A stretch of DNA of 64,000 bases from Ktedonosporobacter rubrisoli (GTDB lineage: Bacteria; Chloroflexota; Ktedonobacteria; Ktedonobacterales; Ktedonobacteraceae): contig NZ_CP035758.1 of assembly GCF_004208415.1 (NCBI RefSeq), positions 7,378,001 through 7,442,000 on the forward strand, in the 5' to 3' direction. This document shows, in pieces, positions 50,047 through 59,375 of this stretch. The first letter of the stretch is position 1. Each line of letters begins with the position of its first letter. The notes beneath the pieces were generated by a model. The model did not search any database and was not told where the DNA came from. It saw only the letters and a list, made by a program, of their open reading frames with translations. The position numbers and the translations under genes are program-made.

Positions 50047-52065
50047 TTAAATGTCGAGGTTGGCGTTTTTAGCGTGGCTCTCGATGAAGCGTTTGCGGGG
50101 ACCAACTTCATCGCCCATCAGCATGCTAAAGACCTTATCGGCCTCCACGGCCTCCTCAATCGTCACCTGTAGGATTGTACGCTTATCGGGGTCCATTGTG
50201 GTATCCCAGAGCGTCTCTGGATTCATCTCACCAAGACCTTTATAGCGTCCAACCTCCGGCTCTTTCCCATTATGGCTTGCTTTATACTCGCTAACGAGGG
50301 CATCGCGCTCCTCATCGGCATACACGTAGTGGATCTGCTTGCCCATTTTAACGTGGAACAATGGGGGCTGAGCAATATAGAGGTGCCCATCGGTGATGAG
50401 CTGTGGCATATGGCGGAAGAAGAAAGTGAGCAGCAGCGTCCGAATATGCGCGCCATCAACGTCAGCATCGCACATGATCACGATGCGACCATAGCGCAGC
50501 TTGGCCATATTGAAGTGCTCATCGATGCCCACACCGATAGCCGTGATGATATTCTTGACCTCTTCGTTCTTAAGAATCTTATCAAGGCCAACGCGTTCGA
50601 CGTTAAGGATCTTTCCGCGCAGCGGAAGGATAGCCTGGAAGTGGCGGTCGCGACCCTGCTTTGCCGAGCCACCGGCCGAATCACCCTCCACAAGGTAGAG
50701 CTCACAGCGGTCTGCGTGCTTCTCGCTGCAGTCGGCCAGCTTGCCGGGCAACGTCGTGTCAAGCGCGCTCTTGCGCTGAATCAGATCGCGGGCGGCACGG
50801 GCAGCCTCACGCGCACGGGCCGAGGTAAGACATTTATCGATAATCACCTTGGCTTCGGATGGGTTCTCCTCAAGATATTGCGTAAGCACATCGGAGGTCA
50901 CCGTTTCAACGGCGGAACGCACCTCAGCGTTGTTTAGCTTGCTCTTCGTCTGTGCCTCAAACTGAGGATTGGCGATCTTCACGCTGATCACAACAGTCAG
51001 GCCCTGGCGCACGTCATCGCCAGAGAGATTGCCATCCTTTTCCTTGAGCAGATTGGCCTTACGCGCATAATCATTGAGCGTACGGGTAAGGGCGCTGCGG
51101 AAGCCGGTCACGTGCATGCCACCGTCGACTGTATTGATGCCGTTAGCAAATGAAAACTCGGTAGAGGCCCAGCTATCGTTGTATTGGAAGGCCAGCTCAA
51201 CCTTGACTCCATCCACTTCACGCGCCACGCTGACCGGGCGAGCCTGTAGCTTGGTACGATTCTTGTTAAGGTGGCGTACAAAGGAAACCAGACCACCCTC
51301 GAAGTAAAAGGTTGCCTCGCGATCGTCGCGCTCGTCGATAAGGCTGATGGTCATGCCATGATTGAGATAGGCCATCTCGCGGAAACGCTGCGCCAGAATA
51401 TCAAAACTGTAGTCGCGGGTCTCCATAACCGTGAGATCGGGCAGGAAAGATGTGATGTTCCCCTGACCTTCGACGGGTCCCATATTGAGCAGCTTGGTGG
51501 TTGGTACGCCCTTTTCGTAGCGCTGACGCCAGAGAGTGCCATCACGTTTGACATCGACCTGGCACCACTCGGAGAGTGCATTGACCACCGAGACGCCAAC
51601 ACCGTGCAAGCCGCTACTGATTTGATAGCCGCCGCCGCCGAACTTACCACCAGCATGTAAGACTGTCATCACAACTTCAAGCGTGGACATGCCGGGCCGC
51701 TGACTATGCTCATCAACTGGAATGCCGCGCCCGTTGTCTTCAATTGTCACAGAGCAGTCTTCGTGGATGGTGACTTTTATCGTATCAGCATAGCCAGCCA
51801 TAACCTCGTCCACACTGTTATCCACCACCTCAGTAATCAGATGATGCAAGCCACGCTGATCGGTCGCACCGATATACATGCCGGGACGTACACGTACTGC
51901 CTCTAAGCCTTCGAGGATCTGAATATTTTGTCCGCTATAGCCGTTGTTACCGTTCCCGTTCACCTTCCCATCCTCGTTCCCTTTATAATTGCCGTCATGA
52001 CCGAGTAGAGCCTCGTGGTCATCAGGGACTTGCTCTGCCATCGTCGCTTCTCTCATCTTCGCCAT
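50047..52065 (-). CDS. gyrB: DNA gyrase subunit B
   Basis: The ATPase and strand-passage subunit of gyrase (A2B2 with GyrA), introducing negative supercoils. ATG 52065 gives about 672 residues, after AAAGGA with a rather long spacer; the frame to 52122 is not needed. Seen in order: the Glu-Asp-Asn-Gly-Arg-Gly-Ile-Pro ATP-binding motif, Gly-Leu-His-Gly-Val-Gly-Val-Ser-Val-Val-Asn-Ala-Leu-Ser, the TOPRIM Glu-Gly-Asp-Ser-Ala-Gly-Gly, Asp-Ala-Asp-Val-Asp-Gly-Ala-His-Ile-Arg and Arg-Tyr-Lys-Gly-Leu-Gly-Glu-Met near the C-terminus. An Asn/Gly/Asp-rich N-terminal extension of about 45 residues precedes the conserved Ile-Gln-Ile-Leu-Glu-Gly-Leu. gyrA, recF and dnaN are not adjacent. It has its own promoter and terminator. 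Confidence 0.96.
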   Translation of the reverse strand: MAKMREATMAEQVPDDHEALLGHDGNYKGNEDGKVNGNGNNGYSGQNIQILEGLEAVRVRPGMYIGATDQRGLHHLITEVVDNSVDEVMAGYADTIKVTIHEDCSVTIEDNGRGIPVDEHSQRPGMSTLEVVMTVLHAGGKFGGGGYQISSGLHGVGVSVVNALSEWCQVDVKRDGTLWRQRYEKGVPTTKLLNMGPVEGQGNITSFLPDLTVMETRDYSFDILAQRFREMAYLNHGMTISLIDERDDREATFYFEGGLVSFVRHLNKNRTKLQARPVSVAREVDGVKVELAFQYNDSWASTEFSFANGINTVDGGMHVTGFRSALTRTLNDYARKANLLKEKDGNLSGDDVRQGLTVVISVKIANPQFEAQTKSKLNNAEVRSAVETVTSDVLTQYLEENPSEAKVIIDKCLTSARAREAARAARDLIQRKSALDTTLPGKLADCSEKHADRCELYLVEGDSAGGSAKQGRDRHFQAILPLRGKILNVERVGLDKILKNEEVKNIITAIGVGIDEHFNMAKLRYGRIVIMCDADVDGAHIRTLLLTFFFRHMPQLITDGHLYIAQPPLFHVKMGKQIHYVYADEERDALVSEYKASHNGKEPEVGRYKGLGEMNPETLWDTTMDPDKRTILQVTIEEAVEADKVFSMLMGDEVGPRKRFIESHAKNANLDI

Positions 52066-52422
52066 AGAGCTTGTATTTCCTTTTGTTCTGTAACCATAGA
52101 AAATGTGACAGAGAGCCGCCACCCGCCGGGCTGCGGGTACATGTCACCATCAATCGTGCTGCATCTTGTAGCTATACAATAAAAGATCTGCAATCACCTT
52201 ATCCTGGGTGGGCTAGTAACATTGGCCTCGCCCAGAATCACCCTCTGTTGGAGCAGAATGCATATCACCCTTAGTTTTTCCCTCATTTCAGTACCCAGGA
52301 GGCGATTCCAGAAAGGCCACAGTTTCTGTTTCCCCCATAGGCTATGCGAAAATGCATCAGGGAGGTGAGTGCTTGCGGAAGGCTTGTCTACACCTATTAA
52401 AGCATTCTTATTGAATGGAAAG
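52066..52422. other. gyrB upstream leader
   Basis: About 360 bp between the gyrB start and the candidate promoter at 52455-52482. If that promoter drives gyrB, the 5' leader would be about 380 nt, unusually long. No attenuator or riboswitch class was recognised. The remaining gap from 52483 to 52668 shows nothing clear. Confidence 0.4.
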
Positions 52423-52482
52423 AATGTGGCAATAAGGCCACATTTTGCCACATCATTATATCACATTTTGCTTCATAAACAA
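52423..52482 (-). promoter_or_regulatory. candidate sigma-70-type promoter with operator
   Basis: On the minus strand TTGTTT (52477-52482) and TATAAT (52455-52460) are 16 bp apart. Directly downstream lies a perfect 8-bp inverted repeat AATGTGGC-N6-GCCACATT (52423-52444) and a further GCCACAT copy at 52447-52453. That gives a strong promoter whose start region overlaps three ATGTGGC elements, likely a repressor-binding site, in front of gyrB. Confidence 0.6.
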
Positions 52483-52668
52483 AGTGAGTAGGTTGAACGT
52501 ACAAGAAGGCACGAAGCGGCTCGCCAGCGGACGTGAAGCATATATGAGCCTGTGAAGGTTGTCTGGTTGTTGACCAATTTGAGGAACTTGTTGGGAATTA
52601 TGTTGATTCCCGCATCTGCCCCCATTTGGGAAAATGGAAATGCTTCATGTCCACTGGCTTTATCCAGG

Positions 52669-53262
52669 TTAAAAGTGACTGCTGGAAGCAGCTCCTCCCA
52701 TCGATACGCCAGAGTTGGGGGTTGCATTCTGTACGTTGCTGCTTATCCCCGGCATCGCCCCGGCGCTACCTACAAGATTTGTGGCGCAGTAAGGACAATA
52801 CGTCCAGCGCAGCTCTAGCAGACGCTCACATTTGGGGCATGGCCGCTTAAGTTTTTGGCCACAAGAGGGGCAAACCTGAAAGTCTCCCTCGATGCGAGCA
52901 TGACAGTTGCTGCAGGTCTGGCGCTCTGTCATCTCTGCCAGCAGAGATTCCTCTTCGAGCTGGCGCTCATAAATCTCTGCCAACGTCTGTCGTGGACGTA
53001 GGATGAGATAAATAAAAAGACCACCAACGGGAAAAACCGTCACTAGCACAGTTGAGATGATCTGCGAGAGAAAATCCTGCGTGCGCGAACGAATATCGCG
53101 GAAGGTCCATATAATCAGGCTCAACCAGAAAACAACAAGAAAAGCTATTGTACAACCTATAAGAGGCCCCGCCAGCCCTAGTAAGTTCGCTGCCCACGAC
53201 GGCGTATTACTTGTAGCCGGGCTGGGTGCCGCCAGTAATAGTAGATGTGCATATGCGCTCAC
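52669..53262 (-). CDS. zinc-ribbon membrane protein
   Basis: GTG 53262, 10 bases after AAAGGGG, is taken as start (about 197 aa); ATG 53310 is in frame without a signal. The N-terminal half has two transmembrane helices (one at Ala-Gly-Pro-Leu-Ile-Gly-Cys, one at Val-Thr-Val-Phe-Pro-Val-Gly-Gly-Leu-Phe-Ile) separated by a charged loop. The C-terminal half carries four Cys-x2-Cys knuckles (Cys-Ser-Asn-Cys, Cys-Pro-Ser-Cys, Cys-Pro-Lys-Cys, Cys-Pro-Tyr-Cys), a double zinc ribbon in the cytoplasm. Such proteins are common and mostly uncharacterised. It is upstream of gyrB in the same direction but separated by 600 bp. Confidence 0.8.
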   Translation of the reverse strand: MSAYAHLLLLAAPSPATSNTPSWAANLLGLAGPLIGCTIAFLVVFWLSLIIWTFRDIRSRTQDFLSQIISTVLVTVFPVGGLFIYLILRPRQTLAEIYERQLEEESLLAEMTERQTCSNCHARIEGDFQVCPSCGQKLKRPCPKCERLLELRWTYCPYCATNLVGSAGAMPGISSNVQNATPNSGVSMGGAASSSHF

Positions 53263-53411
53263 AGGACAGATGCCCCTTTCAAAATCAGAGTTTAAAGTAC
53301 TACATTCCATAGTACAATGTAGTGCGCTTGCAATATTTTTGGCTGCATTACACTGAATTATAACGTTCCGTAAAATGGCCTGATGACAGCATAGGACAAA
53401 GGGATAATACT

Positions 53412-56400
53412 TTATGCAAACACACAGGTCACTATACTTCCTCCACCTATACTCACCTCTATCGACCGCTCAGGCCCTATCTCAATAGGGTCCTGGTACT
53501 CTTCCAACAGATTTGCCCTGTATGCCTGTTGGAAGGCGAAGCCTGGCTGAATGCGCGCCTTGATTGTACGAGCGAGCGGGTTATAGATGCGTACAACCAG
53601 TTCTGAGCCCTGATTGCGCCGTTTAAGCGCGCTCAGTACCAATTCTCGTGGCTCGATAGAAAGAAGCCCTGACTGAGCTGCTAGCTTGCCGCTATGCTGC
53701 CCAGTAACAGCAACACGTGAGGTCACGGGTATATTAAAAGCCTGGGCCTCACGCAAGACCAGCGCTTCTTCGGCTTCCCAGGTCCCCTGATGGGGAACGA
53801 GGGCATAGTCGAACTCATAATGGCCCTGACATTGGGCTTCTGGTGTATGTTCCATAGGCCCGGCGTGACCATGACGAGTTGCCAGATCTCCCCGCGAGAG
53901 CCATTCCACGCAGCGTAACAGGGTGAGGGCCCCGGCCATCTGTCCCTCCGCAAGGCCCGGACCACGCTGTATCACTTCGTATTCAGGTAGGCCACGATTG
54001 AGAATTGCCAACCCCGTCTGCCCATTGCTCAGATCGACAAAGCGCTTCTGGGGAAAGGTATTGACGGGCTCCTCCGCCCACTCGCTTACGTCCGCCGGAC
54101 GTGATTGCGCTACAGGACGGCTCCTTACTTCAAAGCTTCCTTCGGCGTTTACCTGCTCTACTATATATGATACAGGAAAGATCGCACGTAGGCGATGATC
54201 TTTTGCTCTGTTTTCTACACGAGTGTGAAGCTCAATTCGATGCAATCCCGGCGTTAATGAGATATCGCTACTGATGGGACAGATGACCGAACGCACGCTA
54301 CGTTCGTTGCGATTGGCTGTGCAGGCACCTGGTAAAGCCCATCTGCCGCTGATGCGTAAGGTAGCTTGCACGGGTCCCGCGTTAACCAGCTCAATTCTGG
54401 GTGGCTCCTGGGGCTCGCTGATAAGCTGGTCTTGCTCGGGGGGACAATAGGTATACAGGTCGCCTACATCCCCTCCATCTATAAAACGATTCAGGCCCGT
54501 GAAAACCACGCCACTTTGTTTATCGGTGATGGTCAGGGTTCCGTCCTGCCTGTTAGCCTCAACACGATAAAATTCATTTTCAATGCTGTTCTCATGGGCC
54601 TGCAGGGTCGTTGGGGCACGCTGTTCAGTTCTCGGCGCGTTTGCCTGAATGGGCAGGCCACGCGGGTAGAGCCAGAAGGTTTTGTAGCCATAGGCGGGCA
54701 GCCCACTGGCAAGAAATTCGATAGTTTCACGGGCTTGATCGATGAGCGTGATCTCCATTGTGTGAATATCCCCACGCTTTGCTAAATCAAGCACATGCTG
54801 GCCGGCGGTTATCAGTTCCTGTTCGCTAATGAATACCCGACCTTTGGGGGCGATCATAATCTCGATGGAGACAACGCCAGCTGAGAGGGGATTGTGCTGC
54901 GTCTGGCTGTCGGGCTCCTCTACGTGTATGCGGGAGATGACGTGAGTTTCTTCGCTCTGCCCCAGGGAGGACATGATCATGCTCTGAGCCATCTGGATCA
55001 ATTGTAGGGGCGTGTCTATGCCTGAAATCGCTACGGCGGCGGCCAGGGTTTCACGTGCAACGGGCATGGAACCAATTTCCTGGCGCCAGCGATTGATCAC
55101 GCGATAAGGCATATGCTGCCCTTGCTGGTCTACAATGCTGGCGTTATGCAGCGAGCCGGGAAGCTGTACAACTGTCTGGATGCGTTCGCTACGTGGCCCT
55201 GGTCCGGGATTGAAGACGATGAGCGGAACTGCTTCATGCCCAACATGGGTAACGGGAAATGGCGCTCGGGTGTCTACGTAGGAGGCTATGTCTTGCATGG
55301 CCTGGCTGAGCACGCCCTCGGCAATCTGCTGGCTCTGGGCAAAGCGCACACTGTTTTCGCGATGAACCTGGTCGATACTGCAGCCGCAGATGCTGTCATG
55401 GGGATGGTTCTGCAGCAAATATTTCCAGGCTGCTCTGAGCAAACCAGCGGGATAGCTCTTCCCTAACAGCGCGGACCAGGCGGTCAACGGCTCTACCCAG
55501 TGCTCTAGCAGGTGCTCGGTAGCGCTGTTCTGCTGTTTGATCCACATGCGCGTAGATAAGACTGCCGGCAGCAAATGAGCATAACGGCTGCTGCGCATCT
55601 CGCCGCTAAGCGTCTCAAGGTGGTTATTGTGCTGACCTATGCGCTCGATATACGCCGGGAGGGTGCCTATCTCAATGTGGACTGAGCTATAATTTCCCCG
55701 CGCTGAACTGTGCTCTTTGCTCTGTGCTTGAGAGTTAGAGAGCAGTTTATTGGCCGAGGCGATAACTTCTGGTAGGCCGGCCTGCGGCTCCAGATGGTCT
55801 GAGCCGTTCATGAAGAGGAGCATATTGGTGGTGGCTTTAGGCAGAAGGTTGGCAATCAGGAGCTCTGCACGCTTAACGAACTCAGCAGGATCAAGGGGCA
55901 TCTGGCGTGCATTTGAGTAGCCAAGCGGATCGGCAAGATAGATGACCAGCACTTTGCTCCCGTCTGGTGCTGCCCAGGAGAACTCGCTCTTATGCACCTC
56001 TTCGCCTACGCCGCGCCAGAATACTGCGCTCGGTATGCCAAAGCCGCGCAGAAGTTGGGGAAGCTGCGCGATATGCCCAAAACAATCGGGCACATAGCCA
56101 ACGCGCATAGGACCGCCAAGGGCCTGGGTTTGCTCAAAGCCCAGCTGTAAATTGCGAATAAGCGCTTCTCCGCTAACGAGAAATTCGTCGGGCTGCACAT
56201 ACCAGGGTCCAATCAGAATGCGTCCCGCACGGATGTATTTGCGCAAGCGCGCCTCTTGCTCGGACTTGATCTCTAGATAATCTTCTAGCAGGATAGTCTG
56301 GCCGTCAAGCATGAAGTAGCTAAAGTTTGGCTCCTGCTCCAGAATATCAAGTAGCCTGTCGACGGTCTTGACCAGGCGCATACGAAATTGCTGAAATGTC

Positions 56401-56462
56401 TGATACCACTCGCGGTCCCAATGGGTATGGGGAACAAGTATAATGTTTAGTTGCTCGGCCAT
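53412..56462 (-). CDS. GH38 alpha-mannosidase (mannosylglycerate hydrolase-like)
   Basis: ATG 56462 after GAGGAGC gives 1,016 residues. The catalytic barrel starts at once: zinc ligands His14 and Asp16 in His-Thr-His-Trp-Asp-Arg-Glu-Trp, nucleophile Asp126 in Pro-Asp-Cys-Phe-Gly-His. A His-Asp-Ser-Ile-Cys-Gly-Cys-Ser segment follows around residue 355, and the long beta domains continue to the end. This short N-terminus and the His-Thr-His-Trp-Asp signature match the MngB/YbgG-like bacterial branch, in contrast to the ancillary-domain type at 15.4 kb. It cleaves alpha-mannosides in the cytoplasm. A degenerate parS-like sequence lies inside at 55047-55062. Confidence 0.93.
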   Translation of the reverse strand: MAEQLNIILVPHTHWDREWYQTFQQFRMRLVKTVDRLLDILEQEPNFSYFMLDGQTILLEDYLEIKSEQEARLRKYIRAGRILIGPWYVQPDEFLVSGEALIRNLQLGFEQTQALGGPMRVGYVPDCFGHIAQLPQLLRGFGIPSAVFWRGVGEEVHKSEFSWAAPDGSKVLVIYLADPLGYSNARQMPLDPAEFVKRAELLIANLLPKATTNMLLFMNGSDHLEPQAGLPEVIASANKLLSNSQAQSKEHSSARGNYSSVHIEIGTLPAYIERIGQHNNHLETLSGEMRSSRYAHLLPAVLSTRMWIKQQNSATEHLLEHWVEPLTAWSALLGKSYPAGLLRAAWKYLLQNHPHDSICGCSIDQVHRENSVRFAQSQQIAEGVLSQAMQDIASYVDTRAPFPVTHVGHEAVPLIVFNPGPGPRSERIQTVVQLPGSLHNASIVDQQGQHMPYRVINRWRQEIGSMPVARETLAAAVAISGIDTPLQLIQMAQSMIMSSLGQSEETHVISRIHVEEPDSQTQHNPLSAGVVSIEIMIAPKGRVFISEQELITAGQHVLDLAKRGDIHTMEITLIDQARETIEFLASGLPAYGYKTFWLYPRGLPIQANAPRTEQRAPTTLQAHENSIENEFYRVEANRQDGTLTITDKQSGVVFTGLNRFIDGGDVGDLYTYCPPEQDQLISEPQEPPRIELVNAGPVQATLRISGRWALPGACTANRNERSVRSVICPISSDISLTPGLHRIELHTRVENRAKDHRLRAIFPVSYIVEQVNAEGSFEVRSRPVAQSRPADVSEWAEEPVNTFPQKRFVDLSNGQTGLAILNRGLPEYEVIQRGPGLAEGQMAGALTLLRCVEWLSRGDLATRHGHAGPMEHTPEAQCQGHYEFDYALVPHQGTWEAEEALVLREAQAFNIPVTSRVAVTGQHSGKLAAQSGLLSIEPRELVLSALKRRNQGSELVVRIYNPLARTIKARIQPGFAFQQAYRANLLEEYQDPIEIGPERSIEVSIGGGSIVTCVFA
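55047..55062. promoter_or_regulatory. degenerate parS-like sequence inside the GH38 gene
   Basis: GGTTTCACGTGCAACG keeps a 12-base identity to the central core but has both outer bases changed and the N position altered. It is isolated 46 kb from the cluster and may be chance or a weak ParB site. Confidence 0.3.
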
Positions 56463-56829
56463 GGCGCTCCTCAAATGAAAGACGATGGCGATCTCATCCC
56501 TGGTGACAGCACACCGGATCTACACTGATTGCAGCGGCTTCTATGAAATCAATACCAGCTATTATAGCCGATTATGAAATACTCTAGCAACCGTAAAACT
56601 AGCCAGGCCAGGCTGGTATATTCGCACCTTTCTCGTATCTCTTAGGAGATTTTAATCTAGTTCCAATAAATGGTACTTTTTTCTTATTTTTCCAGCCAGC
56701 CTAAAGGTGTTATGATAACTTTGTAACCAATCGTATTTTAATACGTCAAGTCGCTGTACTTGTGGGGGAGTATGGTTCCGAGTTATGATAAGAACAAAGG
56801 TTCTTATTCTGTTCTTAAGGAGGTAGCGC
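56463..56829. promoter_or_regulatory. divergent promoter region with palindrome
   Basis: About 365 bp between the GH38 gene and the glucosaminidase-like gene. A perfect inverted repeat ATAAGAAC-N4-GTTCTTAT lies at 56788-56807, 22 bp upstream of the latter's start. Its TGATAAGAAC arm (56786-56795) recurs upstream of clpB/scpB at 62356-62365. An operator for a common regulator is possible. Confidence 0.5.
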
Positions 56830-57777
56830 ATGGCAAGTGGCAGCAGTTATAGCCGCAAAAAGCCAGGATTGTCAAGACCATTAGAGACCTCTTCCCGTGT
56901 TCCCCCGCGCGCAACACGCTCTCTTGTTTCGCAGGTAGTTGTTGAGGAAGAGGAACCCGAGACAGAACTCGCTTTGCCTAATACTGAGGATCTGGACCCT
57001 GGCTTTGTCTATCCTATGCGCGCAGCAACTACCTACGCCAGTTCGCGGCGCATTACTAGCGAACTTGAGTTCCACCCCTTAGAACGCCATATATTTTGGT
57101 TGAGGCGCTGGCATGTTGCGGCAGTTATTGGCGTAGCTTTTCTGGCTATTTTTCTCTCGGTGAGTATTCTTCAAAGGCCAGAAGGTCCCCAGCTCGTGAA
57201 TTATGCCGGTGGCAAAGTCTATAGTATTCAAGTGGGTGGCGACCTGGCGTCGAGCTGGCAATCTAACAAGCCTATGCCCGCTAAAGTGCCTATCCCGCCG
57301 CATTCGGGTCCTTACTCGGTAATGAGCAAGCCTACGATTACTGCCGATTTCATCAACCGCGTGCTGGAAAATTATCATTCGCCCGCCGCCGGCAAGGGGC
57401 AGGCCCTCTATGATCTTGGCGTACACTATGGAATTGATCCGGCCTTTGCCCTGGCTTTCTTTATGCATGAAAGCACCTTTGGCACGCAGGGAGAGGCACG
57501 CACTACATTTTCCCTGGGCAATCTGCGCTGTATTCCCAGCCGACCATGCGTCGATCAGGATCGGGGCGGCTATGCACAGATGAAGAGTTGGGAAGATGGT
57601 TTCCAGGCCTGGTACGAGTTGATCCGCAATCTCTACGTGGCTCAATGGGGGTTAACGACGATTGAACAAATTATTCCTAGATATGCTCCCTCGGCTGACC
57701 ATAACAATGAGGCTGCCTATATCGGATCGCTCAAGCATGCGCTCGATACCTGGCATCAGGGAAATCTCACACCATAG
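56830..57777 (+). CDS. membrane-anchored glucosaminidase/lysozyme-like protein
   Basis: A 315-residue protein with AAGGAGG 7 bases before ATG. A disordered, acidic and Arg-rich cytoplasmic N-terminus (about 90 residues) precedes one transmembrane helix (Val-Ala-Ala-Val-Ile-Gly-Val-Ala-Phe-Leu) at 95-113, giving a type II orientation with an extracellular C-terminal domain. That domain resembles mannosyl-glycoprotein endo-beta-N-acetylglucosaminidase/lysozyme folds: a catalytic Glu in Phe-Met-His-Glu-Ser-Thr-Phe-Gly, a Leu-Gly-Asn-Leu-Arg-Cys segment, and Trp-Glu-Asp-Gly-Phe-Gln-Ala-Trp-Tyr. It probably trims peptidoglycan or related cell-wall glycan during growth or sporulation, inferred from the family only. 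Confidence 0.8.
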   Translation: MASGSSYSRKKPGLSRPLETSSRVPPRATRSLVSQVVVEEEEPETELALPNTEDLDPGFVYPMRAATTYASSRRITSELEFHPLERHIFWLRRWHVAAVIGVAFLAIFLSVSILQRPEGPQLVNYAGGKVYSIQVGGDLASSWQSNKPMPAKVPIPPHSGPYSVMSKPTITADFINRVLENYHSPAAGKGQALYDLGVHYGIDPAFALAFFMHESTFGTQGEARTTFSLGNLRCIPSRPCVDQDRGGYAQMKSWEDGFQAWYELIRNLYVAQWGLTTIEQIIPRYAPSADHNNEAAYIGSLKHALDTWHQGNLTP

Positions 57778-57789
57778 AAGCTGTCCCCT

Positions 57790-57825
57790 GGCCCGCCAGA
57801 AAATGACGTTCTAGCTAAGCGGGCC
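57790..57825 (+). terminator. GC-rich hairpin after the glucosaminidase-like gene
   Basis: A 7-bp stem GGCCCGC/GCGGGCC with a 22-base loop, 13 bp past the stop. The absence of a U-tract makes it a weak terminator candidate. Confidence 0.35.
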
Positions 57826-57876
57826 GGGCGGGCAGAAACTGCGCTCTGCTCGCCTGGTTGAGTGCTCTGGACATAA

Positions 57877-59280
57877 CTAGACGGAGATTAAGCCCTGCTC
57901 AAGCGCTTTACTCAGGGCCTCGGTTCGGCCCGAGACGTTAAGTTTCTGATAGATGTTGGCAAGATGGAAGTTTACTGTGCGTTCGCTGACGTAGAGCTGG
58001 GCTGCGATATCTTTGTTGCGTAGCCCGCGGGCCAGTAAACGCAGGACATCCAGTTCGCGTGCCGTCAGGGTCTCATAGGATGCGCCGCGATTCTGGCGCC
58101 CGATGCGCGAGAGCAATTTACTGGCGATCTGCGGCTGGATCAGAATTTCTCCGCGTGCCACCGTGCGTATGGCTTGCACCAGTTCGTCAGGAGCAATGTC
58201 CTTCAATATATAGCCGTCAGCGCCACTGCGCAATAGTTCATAGAGATATTCCTCGCGCTCCTGGCTTGAGAGCAATAAGACTCTTGTATCCAGGTTAAGC
58301 TGTTTAATGCGTTGTGTGGCTTCCAGGCTTTGTCGCTCAGGAAGCTGGGCATCCATCAAGACGACCTGAGGACCCAGCTCAAGCGTCTCGCTTACGGCCT
58401 GCACGCCATCGGCAGCTTCCCCTACAACTAATAGACCTGGATAAGTCTCTAGCAAGTGGTGCAGTCCCGCTCTGTTGACGGCAAGGCTATCGACCACAAG
58501 AATGCGCAATTGCTGATTAAGCGGAATAAGCGCAGCTTCGCTATTCACAGTATTCGCCTCTGCTGCCCCTGATTCCAATGCGGGGAGCTCATAAGGAAGG
58601 CGCGCCATAACCCGCGTGCCCCGCGCTTCCGAACTTGCGATTTCTAGCGTGCCTCCCATTTGTTCGAGGCGCTTGCGCAAATTATACACTGCTGCGGATT
58701 CGTTCTCTCCGGGCGAGTCCTCATCAGGGGCTGACCAGAGAGGGGCGTGCTCTTCGACAATGCTTGAGGCAATATTTAAGCCATCGTCCTCAATAGTCAT
58801 CTGTACGTCGTCTGGCCCATAGGCGAGGGTGAGGCGCAGGCGGCGAGCTCCGGCGTGCTGGCGTACCTGGTAGAGGGCCTCACGCGCGATGAGATACAGC
58901 AGACGCGCAGAGGCGGGAGCAAACTGCTGCTCGCGTGACTCTCCCTGTTCATCGGCGCCGGAGAGCGAGATGCGGCTTGACAAAGAGAGCTCTTCGGCAG
59001 TCTCTTCGACAAGGCGGGTTAAAGCTTCGGCCAGCGTAATGCCTGCCAGCTCTGTGAGTGGGAGCTCATCGTTTGCTGAGCGCACAAGCGAGAGGGCTTC
59101 GCGCGTTATTTGCTCCAGAACTCTCAGCCCTTCGCTGATGCGCTGCCTGTCTACAGGTTCCTCTGCCTGCGGCTTATCGACAAGGGCCTGTAATGCATTG
59201 AGCTGGATCATGCCTGTACTGAGGATTTGTAACAGGCGCTCATTGGAACTTGTGGATGAAGCATCTTTGATTTGCTGCAT
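57877..59280 (-). CDS. pseudo-kinase/response-regulator fusion, LuxR type
   Basis: ATG 59280 gives about 467 residues. The N-terminal 225 residues are shaped like a NarL-type histidine kinase core but are degenerate: the box that should contain the phospho-His reads Glu-Gln-Ile-Thr-Arg-Glu-Ala-Leu-Ser-Leu, the N-box has Gln where Asn is needed (Glu-Ala-Leu-Tyr-Gln-Val), and the G1 box is Asp-Asp-Gly-Leu-Asn. They are followed by a full receiver domain (phospho-acceptor Asp in Val-Val-Leu-Met-Asp-Ala-Gln) and a LuxR helix-turn-helix (Leu-Thr-Ala-Arg-Glu-Leu-Asp-Val-Leu-Arg). Kinase activity is unlikely; the module may sense or bind a partner kinase. It lies directly downstream of clpB on the same strand. 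Confidence 0.85.
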   Translation of the reverse strand: MQQIKDASSTSSNERLLQILSTGMIQLNALQALVDKPQAEEPVDRQRISEGLRVLEQITREALSLVRSANDELPLTELAGITLAEALTRLVEETAEELSLSSRISLSGADEQGESREQQFAPASARLLYLIAREALYQVRQHAGARRLRLTLAYGPDDVQMTIEDDGLNIASSIVEEHAPLWSAPDEDSPGENESAAVYNLRKRLEQMGGTLEIASSEARGTRVMARLPYELPALESGAAEANTVNSEAALIPLNQQLRILVVDSLAVNRAGLHHLLETYPGLLVVGEAADGVQAVSETLELGPQVVLMDAQLPERQSLEATQRIKQLNLDTRVLLLSSQEREEYLYELLRSGADGYILKDIAPDELVQAIRTVARGEILIQPQIASKLLSRIGRQNRGASYETLTARELDVLRLLARGLRNKDIAAQLYVSERTVNFHLANIYQKLNVSGRTEALSKALEQGLISV

Positions 59281-59375
59281 ATAGGCTCTCTTTGAGATAT
59301 ATAGGAAAATAAATTGTATCTTCGATCCTGGCTCTTGCCGGACTGGAATAATCCCAGTCCGGCAAAACACTTGCT

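Noticed and set aside
50341..50360. Phe-His-Val-Lys in gyrB, resembling a parS translation
   Set aside because: The DNA (ACGTGGAACA context) does not match the palindrome; the peptide similarity is coincidental.
52194..52451. 85-codon minus-strand frame upstream of gyrB
   Set aside because: It starts within the promoter/operator repeats at a GTG, has no ribosome-binding site and no recognisable similarity.
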